A DNA stretch of 64,000 nucleotides, taken from the NCBI RefSeq assembly GCF_000021925.1, contig NC_011830.1, positions 582,501-646,500 of the forward strand, in the 5' to 3' direction. This document shows positions 1-7,009 of the stretch, one piece after another; position 1 is the stretch's first letter, and each line of letters starts with the position of its first letter. The notes beneath the pieces are model-generated. The model was not told where the DNA came from. It worked only from the letters and a program-made list of their open reading frames with translations, and ran no database searches. The stretch comes from Desulfitobacterium hafniense DCB-2. Lineage in GTDB: Bacteria; Bacillota; Desulfitobacteriia; Desulfitobacteriales; Desulfitobacteriaceae. Position numbers and translations under genes: made by a program.

Positions 1-243
1 TTTGCCCCGATCAGCGGTCAGCATCGATTCCAAAAGGAAGCCGTTCATAGCCCGGATATCGGAACGAGTATCGTAGGCGATCTTTACCGGGATTAAGCGA
101 TCTTCATACATTGTCTGCAAATTATCGTTGGCAATTTTGAGATCGTAATAGCCTGTAAACCCGACAGAACCTAAGGAAAAGAAGGCAATGATGACAAGAA
201 TCCCCAACTTGTAAACGGTTTTTATATTTTCCACCCATTTCAT
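1..243 (-). CDS. Methyl-accepting chemotaxis protein, N-terminal part (cut by window edge)
   Basis: The frame runs off the left edge; 81 codons from an ATG at 243 are present, preceded by a run of G (GGGGGG) as ribosome site. A short basic start is followed by a hydrophobic segment (LGILVIIAFF, residues about 13-32), then a polar helical stretch (NDNLQTMYEDRLIP, DIRAMNGFLLES) that looks like the beginning of the four-helix-bundle ligand-binding domain of chemoreceptors. The membrane return, HAMP and signalling domains would lie outside the window. A sensor kinase with the same sensor module is the alternative; the signalling part is not visible. Confidence 0.7.
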   Translation of the reverse strand, partial: MKWVENIKTVYKLGILVIIAFFSLGSVGFTGYYDLKIANDNLQTMYEDRLIPVKIAYDTRSDIRAMNGFLLESMLTADRGK

Positions 244-317
244 CTGCTTGTCCCCCCTATATTTTTTTCTGCTAAAAATCCTAGTGATGCGCAATATTCG
301 ACAAATACCAACAAAAT

Positions 318-383
318 CCTTCGTTTGCAGTAGAAAGGGAGCAAATTAATCACATAACTTGCCAATGGGACGTAATATGATAA
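318..383. repeat. Dispersed repeat, copy 1
   Basis: A 40-base core (344-383) recurs at 16298-16337 in the same orientation with a single mismatch (AATTAATCACAT, then A or G, then ACTTGCCAATGGGACG and onward to GATAA). Weaker similarity extends left to a shared TCGTTTG at about 318. This copy lies between the divergent chemoreceptor start and the sigma-54 promoter at 563, about 180 bp upstream of the -24 element. No coding potential is seen. It may be a binding region, a small duplicated segment or the trace of a mobile element. Confidence 0.75.
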
Positions 384-409
384 CATTCAGCCAATAGGTT
401 TTTTCACTA

Positions 410-427
410 TGCGAAAAGGCTGTCGCA
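410..427 (+). promoter_or_regulatory. Candidate upstream activator site for the sigma-54 promoter at 563
   Basis: The inverted repeat TGCGA-N8-TCGCA (positions 410-414 and 423-427) lies about 136 bp upstream of the -24 element at 563, the usual distance for an enhancer-binding protein. The same arms and the same 8-base spacer occur at 16061-16078, about 127 bp upstream of the second sigma-54 promoter. On the strand of transcription both copies begin TGCGAAA. The likely binder is the activator encoded at 2405, by proximity only. Confidence 0.55.
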
Positions 428-562
428 GCAATGACATAGAATGAGAAAGCTGGATAGCCCCCAAGGGCATGGCGTGTAATTTTGTAGCTTTAAAATATAG
501 TAAAAAGGCGCATTTATGATAATTTGAAATAACTGAACCTCATATAATCCGGACTGGCTGGG

Positions 563-579
563 TGGCATGAAATTTGCAT
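563..579 (+). promoter_or_regulatory. Sigma-54 promoter (-24/-12) of the zinc-ribbon gene
   Basis: TGGCATGAAATTTGCAT has the GG and GC doublets separated by exactly ten bases, matching the sigma-54 consensus TGGCAC-N5-TTGCA with one change in the -24 box. It sits 54 bp upstream of the ATG at 633 and the same arrangement precedes the paralogous gene at 58111. Confidence 0.8.
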
Positions 580-632
580 TATTACATAGAATGACAAATT
601 TTTTATAATGATGATGAGGAGGGAATTAAACA

Positions 633-782
633 ATGTGTTTTAGACCACCCAGCGCTCAAAAGCCAGTAAAATGCCCCCAATGTGGTGCCCTTAATCCCCC
701 GATAAGCAAGAAATGCATCAAATGCAAAGCAGAGTTAGCGAAAGAGAAAGAGTCAGAGTCAAAGACAGAGAATAAGGACTAA
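633..782 (+). CDS. Zinc-ribbon microprotein, MCFRPP family (49 aa)
   Basis: A 49-residue protein starting MCFRPPSAQKPVKC, with two CxxC knuckles (CPQCGALNPP and CIKCKAEL) that should form a zinc ribbon, and a charged Lys/Glu/Ser tail. The start is set by GAGGAGGG upstream. A paralog at 58111-58236 shares the MCFRPP head and both knuckles, and both have their own sigma-54 promoter. Here the gene is monocistronic: a perfect hairpin follows its stop. No known function is assigned; the fixed N terminus with a free cysteine at position 2 is unusual. The co-occurrence with transhydroxylase-like operons suggests an accessory or regulatory role, which is inference. Confidence 0.8.
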   Translation: MCFRPPSAQKPVKCPQCGALNPPISKKCIKCKAELAKEKESESKTENKD

Positions 783-786
783 AAAC

Positions 787-826
787 AAGAATAGACAAGG
801 TGATTTTTTTCTCCTTGTCTATTCTT
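787..826. terminator. Bidirectional terminator between zinc-ribbon gene and MFS gene
   Basis: A perfect 14-bp stem (787-800 with 813-826) follows the zinc-ribbon stop codon. On the minus strand it is followed by TTGTTTTT, so it also suits the end of the converging MFS gene at 870. Confidence 0.75.
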
Positions 827-869
827 ATTGATTCGTTACTTGAATTGAGTTTTGTGCTCTTTAAACACT

Positions 870-2075
870 TTAAGCAGCTGGCATAGTTTCCTTTGCCTTG
901 GCAGCTCTTCTGAGTTTTGTGCTGAAGGGAACCGCGATGATCAGCAGGACGACGGCGAGCAGAAGGGCGCCGAGATAGGCTGTATAGGCGGGGGCCCCCT
1001 CACCGGCAGCTATAGAGATGATTTGCAGAAAAGGGCTGGTGAGAAAGGTTCCGACGTTCATACAAATTATGGAGGCGCTCATGGCAGCGGCTACAGAAGC
1101 CTGGGGCACCGTAATGCTTAACATCATAGCAACCCCCGTGCTGCACATGTTCGTAGCCAGTCCGCAGCACACGGCGCCTAAAAATAACAAGGGAATGGAA
1201 GCGGAAGTGCCGCCAAGATAGAGCAGGGCATAGCTGACGACGACAAGGGCTGAAGCAAACAAGAGGATATACTGCTTAACCAGGCGGTACAATGGGCCAA
1301 AGAAGAGGGCGATCACAATGCAGGCGATGCTGAAGGCGGTCATCATGGTGCTGGCAAGGATGGGTGTACCGTGGATTTCCGCTACGACGTAACTGATGTA
1401 AGAAGAGAAGACCCCAAAGATCAACTGAGCCAGTATGAAAAAGCCCATAATTCCGAAAGCCTCCTTGGGGATGCGTATCTTTTCTTTTTTTCCTTCCGCT
1501 TCATTTACTGGTTCTTTCATAAAAATGGCTACTAAAACAAAGGAAATACTGCCGAGGAGATAAAAGGCGAAGGTATAACGCCAGTTAAATGCCCCAAGGA
1601 TACCTCCGGCCATAATGCCGAGGATCAGTCCGACATTGAAGAGCGCCATGCCGATGCCGAGGATATCGGCACGCTTGGCCTCGTCGTCATACAATTTGGC
1701 AATATAGGACTGGCAGATGGGAAGCCAGCAGCCCAGACCCAGGCCAAAAGCAACCCGGGTAAACATCAGCGCGCCGAAAGACATGGAAAAGAAGAAAGGC
1801 ATTCCCCCGAAGATCACGTAGATCGCAATGGCAATGAGGGACAGCCCTCTGAATGAAATTCTGCGCCCCAGAACGACACCGGTAATCAGCGCTCCGGCCA
1901 TCTGGGCCAGGCTGACCGAGGTGAGCAGATAGGTAATACCGGCCATGGAGATATGGGGATAAGACTCAGAGATTTTGCTGAGAATACTTGAGATTATGAA
2001 AAAGTCAGGGATAAAAATGAACATTGACATGATGGCCACAATAGGTCCTAATTTTTTGTTTGGTTGAGAGTTCAT
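870..2075 (-). CDS. MFS transporter (401 aa)
   Basis: A 401-residue protein with about twelve hydrophobic segments arranged in two halves separated by a basic/acidic loop near residues 190-205 (KEPVNEAEGKKEKIRIPKE), as in major facilitator carriers. A GRR motif follows the second helix (GVVLGRRISFRG), matching the loop 2-3 signature. The ATG at 2075 is preceded by GGAGG. It is a paralog of the carrier at 7010 inside the long operon; both carry the phrase IxIPKxAF after the central loop. It is divergent from the sigma-54 activator at 2405. The substrate cannot be read; an aromatic compound or organic acid linked to the neighbouring operon is plausible. A TATAAT-like -10 lies near 2275-2280 on the minus strand, giving a leader of roughly 190 nt. 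Confidence 0.85.
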   Translation of the reverse strand: MNSQPNKKLGPIVAIMSMFIFIPDFFIISSILSKISESYPHISMAGITYLLTSVSLAQMAGALITGVVLGRRISFRGLSLIAIAIYVIFGGMPFFFSMSFGALMFTRVAFGLGLGCWLPICQSYIAKLYDDEAKRADILGIGMALFNVGLILGIMAGGILGAFNWRYTFAFYLLGSISFVLVAIFMKEPVNEAEGKKEKIRIPKEAFGIMGFFILAQLIFGVFSSYISYVVAEIHGTPILASTMMTAFSIACIVIALFFGPLYRLVKQYILLFASALVVVSYALLYLGGTSASIPLLFLGAVCCGLATNMCSTGVAMMLSITVPQASVAAAMSASIICMNVGTFLTSPFLQIISIAAGEGAPAYTAYLGALLLAVVLLIIAVPFSTKLRRAAKAKETMPAA

Positions 2076-2169
2076 AGAGTAATCCTCCTTCGTAAATAGT
2101 GAGCATCCTCACATGCATCTTATATGATCTAGTTACATATCAGACTTTCATGCAGCTTATCATACATCC

Positions 2170-2232
2170 GCGCCGCTCAGGCGCTCCAGGGCTGGCGTAC
2201 TTGTTTCCGCAGCAGCTTCGCCTCAAAGCTGC
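2170..2232. other. GC-rich hairpins in the 2076-2404 divergent intergenic region
   Basis: The 329-base gap between the MFS gene and the activator gene holds two inverted repeats: GCGCC-gctca-GGCGC at 2170-2184 and GCAGCTT-N7-AAGCTGC at 2212-2232. They stand out in AT-rich flanks and would fall within the untranslated leader of the MFS transcript. There is no T tract, so a simple terminator is not supported. A structured leader or an operator are both possible. No sigma-54 promoter motif was found in this gap. Confidence 0.45.
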
Positions 2233-2404
2233 GACAATCGATGCTTAAAAATATAACATATAGTCGAATCTGGGATTATACAATGTGATTCGTATGAAAA
2301 AATGTTAAAATAAGATATTGAGCAAGAATTCCCATTCACAAATGACAACATTTATAATAACTAAATCAGTAGCTTGACGTCAAATTGCTTTGGGAGGGAA
2401 ATTT

Positions 2405-4504
2405 ATGCAATCGAAGTCGTTTAACCTAAAAAAATTCGATGACGTACTGAACCAAATGATCGTTCCCAATCTTCAGCAAGCTCCCCTGTGGGATGTGGAC
2501 AACCGACCTATGACCAAAGACCGTTGGGAGACCACCGTTCGCTGTAAGAAGTCCCTGCTGGACGGGGACCTCGATGCCGTAATGACCTCTGAATATCCGC
2601 GCGCCGAGATTAAAAAGGTTTGGATCGAATCCTATAAGCTGGGCTTACGGCCGTCAGATAAAACCCATGATCCGGAGGAGGATATGCTGAGAAACGAAAA
2701 TCTCATGCCCTTTGCCCAGATTGTCTTTCCGACGATCCATGACCTCGGAGATTTCAATAAGATCCCCATCTTTATGAACATTCACGACCGGCAGGGTACG
2801 TTCTTTTTTCAAAAAACAGAAAGCGGTATCGAGTCTTATTTTGTTCAGGAGTTTCTTTTTAGCAATGAACCCAGAGAAATCCGCAAGAGCGGACTGACTT
2901 CCCATCTGCTCTGTAAACGCTCCATGTGTCCGGCAGTACTGCTGGGACCGGAGCATTATCTGGAGAGCGACCTCAATATCAACAGTGCTTCCGCACCGAT
3001 TTTTGACGTGAGCGGCAATCTCGATGCCATCATTACCCTGGCTTACCGGGAAACGGGAATTCCCTGGGAAAAAGATACCGCGGAGAAAGTGTCCACCATC
3101 CTGACTCAAGTGCTGTTGTTGGCACACCGGATTCAGACCAGTATCCGCCCCCCTGCCGAGAGAGACATCCCTGTTGGCCGGGAAGAAATCCCTTGCCCCG
3201 ACCTGATCAACGATCCCCCCATTATTGTCGTCGACCCGGCAGGAACGATCATCGGCATTAATCCGGCAGGCCGCCGCTTTTTTCCCACCCTGCCGACCGA
3301 TGGTCAAGCCGGCAATATTAGAAGGTATCTTCCTGCCAATTCCAAACTCCTTCCCCTTATCCAAACCCAGGCACAAACGATCATTACCGAAGTGATTTGT
3401 TCCCCGCCGGCCACCGGCCTTTATTCTGTTCAGATCAGGCCTTTTGAAGCGGCAGGCAGATCCTGTTCGATCCTGCTTTTTTCCAATGCCAAAGAGTCCG
3501 GCCAAGCTACGGCTCCGGGCAAATGCTCACCGGCTGCCGACTGTTTCAACAGTTTGATTGGCGAGAGTCATGCTTTCCGCAACGCCATTGATCAGGCTGT
3601 GTGTTTCGCCAACTCAAATGGAAATATCCTGCTGACCGGGGAAAGCGGTACCGGCAAAGAATTGTTTGCCAAAGCCATTCACAACTGTCAGGATAAAAAA
3701 GGGCCGTTTGTGGCCATCAACTGTGCGGCAATCCCTCGTGAGCTGATCAGCAGTGAACTGTTTGGTTATGCTTCCGGTTCTTTTACCGGCGGGGACAGGA
3801 AAGGGCGGAAGGGAAAAATCGAAATGGCTGATGGGGGTACGTTATTTTTGGATGAAATCGGCGATATGCCCTATGAACTTCAAGCTGTCTTATTGCGTGT
3901 TCTCCAGGACAAGCAGGTAACGCGGATCGGCGATCACGTCTCCCATCAAATTGAATTCAATTTGATCACGGCCACCAACCGTAACCTTAAGGATTTGATG
4001 GAGAGCGGTCAGTTTCGCCCCGACCTCTTCTACAGAATCTCCATGTTCCCCATCAACATCCCGCCGTTACGGGACCGAAAGGGGGATATCAAGCTGCTTG
4101 TCTCCTATTTCATGAACAGCTGCGGGCAAAACAATCCGGAGTCTCTGTCCATCTCCAATGAAGCGCTCCAGATCCTGGAGGAATACGATTGGCCAGGCAA
4201 TGTACGGCAACTGGAGAATGTAATCCTGTATATGATGACGATAGCCAAAAGCCGGAATTGCAAGGTTCTCCTGCCGGAACATATCCCGAATATTGTCATC
4301 CAGTCATCTCCACCGTCCCTTGCGCCGGGAGAAGCTCCAGATACTGAAAAGGCGGATGCTTATGGCACGATTCATCATGTGGAAAAAGTCATGCTGGAAA
4401 AAATGCTGAAAGAATTTAATCATGATATTCCGTTAGTGGCTGAAATATTAGGGGTAAGCAAATCAACAGTCTACCGCAAGATTAAAAGATATAATCTGGC
4501 CTAA
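2405..4504 (+). CDS. Sigma-54-dependent transcriptional activator (699 aa)
   Basis: Domain order: an N-terminal sensory region (about 1-230, GAF-like, containing the phrase FDVSGNLDAIITLAYRETG), a PAS-like segment (about 255-350, beginning PPIIVVDPAGTIIGIN), an AAA+ domain (about 370-610) and a Fis-type helix-turn-helix at the C-terminus (VAEILGVSKSTVYRKIKR). Walker A is GESGTGKE near residue 410 and Walker B is GGTLFLDEIGD. The sigma-54 contact loop reads GSFTGG instead of the standard GAFTGA. The ATG at 2405 has GGGAGGG six bases upstream; an in-frame TTG at 2390 is less likely. It lies between two sigma-54 promoters (563 and 15919) that share an inverted repeat, so it is the natural candidate to control both. 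The signal is unknown, perhaps the aromatic substrate. Confidence 0.88.
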   Translation: MQSKSFNLKKFDDVLNQMIVPNLQQAPLWDVDNRPMTKDRWETTVRCKKSLLDGDLDAVMTSEYPRAEIKKVWIESYKLGLRPSDKTHDPEEDMLRNENLMPFAQIVFPTIHDLGDFNKIPIFMNIHDRQGTFFFQKTESGIESYFVQEFLFSNEPREIRKSGLTSHLLCKRSMCPAVLLGPEHYLESDLNINSASAPIFDVSGNLDAIITLAYRETGIPWEKDTAEKVSTILTQVLLLAHRIQTSIRPPAERDIPVGREEIPCPDLINDPPIIVVDPAGTIIGINPAGRRFFPTLPTDGQAGNIRRYLPANSKLLPLIQTQAQTIITEVICSPPATGLYSVQIRPFEAAGRSCSILLFSNAKESGQATAPGKCSPAADCFNSLIGESHAFRNAIDQAVCFANSNGNILLTGESGTGKELFAKAIHNCQDKKGPFVAINCAAIPRELISSELFGYASGSFTGGDRKGRKGKIEMADGGTLFLDEIGDMPYELQAVLLRVLQDKQVTRIGDHVSHQIEFNLITATNRNLKDLMESGQFRPDLFYRISMFPINIPPLRDRKGDIKLLVSYFMNSCGQNNPESLSISNEALQILEEYDWPGNVRQLENVILYMMTIAKSRNCKVLLPEHIPNIVIQSSPPSLAPGEAPDTEKADAYGTIHHVEKVMLEKMLKEFNHDIPLVAEILGVSKSTVYRKIKRYNLA

Positions 4505-4518
4505 GGATAGGAGCGGCC

Positions 4519-5379
4519 TCAGCGGTTCTCGATCTTAATCTTAGCGTGTTCTACTAAGGTTTGGGAATTTTCGCTTATTTCCTCAAGGGCAGCTGTAATC
4601 TCTTGGGTAGATGCCGCCTGATTTCCGGCAATACCACCGATTTGATCAACTTCCCAGATGATGCTTTCTATGGAATCTTTCATTTGGGTAAGTATTTCTG
4701 TAACCATTTTTGCCGAATCTTTACTTTGCCTGGCAAGGGTCCGCATCTCCTCAGCCACAACGGCGAAGCCCTTCCCTTGTTCTCCGGCACGTGCGGCTTC
4801 AATGGCGGCGTTTAACCCCAACAGGTTGGAATGGGCGGATACATCGGCAATGGCACGGATGACTTGATTGACTTCTTTAATTTTTACCGCAGAGTCATTG
4901 GCCGATTGGACCACGCTGTTAATTTTAGACGAAAGTATCTGGGAGCCTGAGGCGATCTCCTGCAGGCCGGCGTTCACTTCCTGGAGGCTGGCGGCCAGGC
5001 TCTGTGATGCTTCCTCCAGATTGGCCTCTTTTTCCATACTCCGCCCAATCGATACACAGCCGATGATTTCCCCCCGGCTATTATGAATGGGGGCCGTCAT
5101 AGCTAAGAAAGGAACACCAAATGCTTCTTTGGGGCGTAATTCCGTATTGGATTCTCCGGTCCTCACACACCGGCCGAGATCATCGTCCGCAGGCAATTCA
5201 AGGCCGACCAGTTGCATGTTGGAAGCATTCAGTTTGTATCCGGGATAAAAATAAAGAATATGAGTTTTATCGGTTATTAGTACCATCAGGTCTTCTTTGA
5301 TCAGTTCTTTCAGTCGTGATAATATTGCGGCATAACCTGCCAATAATTCTTCATCACTTTGCACAGCTAGGTTCATCAT
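4519..5379 (-). CDS. Soluble methyl-accepting chemotaxis protein (286 aa)
   Basis: The N-terminal part (about 1-115) is a small cytoplasmic sensor (ITDKTHILYFYPGYKL, then FLAMTAPIHNSRGEIIGCVS) of the type that recognises a ligand or redox state. The C-terminal part (about 125-286) is the coiled-coil signalling domain with the conserved hairpin tip (LLGLNAAIEAARAGEQGKGF, VVAEEMRTLA). There is no membrane segment. The start at 5379 is chosen because AGGGG precedes it; an upstream ATG at 5469 would add 30 residues without a ribosome site. It converges with the activator gene (14-base gap). It may link motility to the same compound sensed by the neighbouring regulon; this is inference. Confidence 0.85.
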   Translation of the reverse strand: MMNLAVQSDEELLAGYAAILSRLKELIKEDLMVLITDKTHILYFYPGYKLNASNMQLVGLELPADDDLGRCVRTGESNTELRPKEAFGVPFLAMTAPIHNSRGEIIGCVSIGRSMEKEANLEEASQSLAASLQEVNAGLQEIASGSQILSSKINSVVQSANDSAVKIKEVNQVIRAIADVSAHSNLLGLNAAIEAARAGEQGKGFAVVAEEMRTLARQSKDSAKMVTEILTQMKDSIESIIWEVDQIGGIAGNQAASTQEITAALEEISENSQTLVEHAKIKIENR

Positions 5380-5500
5380 GATTCGCCCCTTTTTAGATAT
5401 ATCGGAAAAGACAACCTTTCCGACGTTAAATTGTGAATGGCTTACCAAGAATAGTGTGATGGCATACACTTCAATTGTTTAAATCAGAGTAAACAGATCA

Positions 5501-5539
5501 ACGAACCGGCCGATATGATTCAGCAGTCTGCCGGTTCGT
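5501..5539 (-). terminator. Terminator-like hairpin at the end of the 15.9-5.6 kb operon
   Basis: A 10-bp perfect stem (ACGAACCGGC at 5501-5510 with its complement at 5530-5539) lies just beyond the last small gene of the operon. The following minus-strand sequence is only moderately T-rich, so termination strength is uncertain. Confidence 0.55.
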
Positions 5540-5568
5540 CGTTTTACAGCAAAAGCCTGCCCCTATTT

Positions 5569-5703
5569 CTAACAATACCAAACGTTTAGTGACATCTTAA
5601 AACGTTCTATCCATTGCGCTCTTTGCTCCGGGTCCTTCTCCCAGGAATCATCAGCCTGCAGCATGGCAAATAACTCGGTTATGCTATACTTTTCTTCAGC
5701 CAC
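5569..5703 (-). CDS. Small acidic protein, last gene of the operon (44 aa)
   Basis: A 44-codon frame begins at GTG 5703 with GATGAGG five bases upstream and lies 17 bases after the stop of the UroD-type gene, in the same direction. The protein (MAEEKYSITELFAMLQADDS..., ending in VWYC) has a helical amphipathic look with several Trp, Asp and Glu residues and no membrane segment. It resembles nothing I recognise. Its tight coupling to the operon and clean ribosome site support translation. It may be a subunit or an adaptor of the methyltransferase. Confidence 0.6.
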   Translation of the reverse strand: MAEEKYSITELFAMLQADDSWEKDPEQRAQWIERFKMSLNVWYC

Positions 5704-5720
5704 GGATACCTCATCCCTTC

Positions 5721-6902
5721 TTATTTTTTTCCATATTCGTTGGCGAATTCATAAACGGCTATAATATTCTCCGGGTTGGCATCATTGGCACTGAGAAGCG
5801 GCCTGTCCTGCATGAAGATAAATCCGCCGCCCGGGGCAAAAGTATCGTAGCACTTTTTGACATAATCGATGCACTGCTGCTTCGTTCCGTATTTTAAGAG
5901 GCTGGCGCTTATACCCGTGGCCAGTGTGCACCAATCACCAACCAGTTTGTGGACCTCGAAAGGATCATCTTCCTCCAGCATAATAATCATGCTGCCCTTG
6001 GGTGTTTGCCGGTACCTTTCGATCGTATTGAGAAACTTGCCTTCACCTTTGAGGAAAAACTTCACGCCTGCCTGCATATAAGGCTCGCATACTTCCAAAA
6101 AGGGCTTCATGAAAAATTCATCGAATTGCTTTCCGCTCAGGAAACATTCCACATGATACCCTGTCAGTCCGACCTTAAGTCCCGGCATCTTGGCCAGGTC
6201 TTCGGGCTTCAGGGGAATTGCCGCCTTATCTGCTGCCAGTAGTTGAGCACAGGCCGCTCTGACCTTATCCGGTCGCCTGCGTAAGTCGATCAGAGTGTTT
6301 TTCATTCCTCTGACTTTGTCAAAAAGAAGTTTTAAAGGAGAGTTGAAAACGATGGGAGCATTGACTAAGGTATAGACGGCTCTTTCGGCTAATCCCTGCA
6401 AAATCAATTCATTGGTAAGGTCAAAATGCCGGAATTCCAGCATGCTTTGCCGAAGCGCCCCATAGGCAGCTTCCTTGCGCCCTTGATCAAGCTTCGGCAG
6501 CTTCCTTTTCAGTAAGATCTCATTAATAAAATAATAAGGATCTTTGCTGAATTCATCATATTCGTCATCTTCCATGTAGACATCGGCTGTCTGGTTGTGT
6601 GCCACTGTCGTCTGATCATTGGCCAAGAAAAAAGAATTCGAACCCAGGGCCTGAAAAGCTTTATAGGGGTTGGGCAAAGAGGCCATTCCCCAGGTGTAGT
6701 CAAGGTGAATATCATCTAAAAACTGCAGATATTTTTCCGCAGTGAGCTGAGGATCGTGAGCAACCTCTTTATACGTTACGCCGGCGTAGGAAAAGGGCCA
6801 GTAAGTAAATTCCATGCCCACCGGCACTTTTTTGGGTTCTCTGAAATTTGTTGCATCCCAGAGATTTTGTTGGGTTTCCTGAACCAAGGATAGCGAAGCC
6901 AA
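5721..6902 (-). CDS. UroD-family methyltransferase (393 aa)
   Basis: The protein belongs to the uroporphyrinogen decarboxylase (URO-D) superfamily, which includes the zinc methyltransferases MtaA/MtbA and CmuA that move methyl groups between substrates, corrinoid proteins and thiols. Recognisable pieces are GLTGYHVECF (His and Cys three apart, possible metal ligands) and the C-terminal GGGFIFMQDRPLLSANDANP stretch where family members have the end of the barrel. The second zinc cysteine usual in MtaA-like enzymes is not evident there. TTG at 6902 is preferred because AAGGGAGG precedes it; an ATG at 6920 overlaps that ribosome site. In this operon it would be the substrate-side methyltransferase (MT1) acting with the corrinoid protein at 12064; this is inference from context. 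Confidence 0.75.
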   Translation of the reverse strand: MASLSLVQETQQNLWDATNFREPKKVPVGMEFTYWPFSYAGVTYKEVAHDPQLTAEKYLQFLDDIHLDYTWGMASLPNPYKAFQALGSNSFFLANDQTTVAHNQTADVYMEDDEYDEFSKDPYYFINEILLKRKLPKLDQGRKEAAYGALRQSMLEFRHFDLTNELILQGLAERAVYTLVNAPIVFNSPLKLLFDKVRGMKNTLIDLRRRPDKVRAACAQLLAADKAAIPLKPEDLAKMPGLKVGLTGYHVECFLSGKQFDEFFMKPFLEVCEPYMQAGVKFFLKGEGKFLNTIERYRQTPKGSMIIMLEEDDPFEVHKLVGDWCTLATGISASLLKYGTKQQCIDYVKKCYDTFAPGGGFIFMQDRPLLSANDANPENIIAVYEFANEYGKK

Positions 6903-6930
6903 GCGAAATCCTCCCTTCATTGTGCGAATC

Positions 6931-6990
6931 CCCCCGGCCGCGCAGGTTGACCTGCGGACACTGGGGGAGTGGGGCAGCGGCCGCCTGCCC
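6931..6990. repeat. Two adjacent GC-rich hairpins between operon genes
   Basis: In the 107-base gap between the MFS and UroD-type genes, GCAGGT-tg-ACCTGC (6942-6955) is nested inside a CCCCC/GGGGG outer stem (6931-6967), and GGGCAG-N7-CTGCCC follows at 6972-6990. Neither has a T tract on the minus strand. They may act in mRNA processing or protect the upstream part of the long transcript. Confidence 0.5.
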
Positions 6991-7009
6991 GGTATTATCC
7001 TAACAGATT

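Noticed and set aside
318..383. Insertion-sequence end
   Set aside because: No transposase, inverted terminal repeat or target duplication is visible around either copy.
3121..3140. TGGCAC-like motif inside the activator gene as a sigma-54 promoter
   Set aside because: It lacks a GC doublet at the required ten-base spacing and lies within a coding region.
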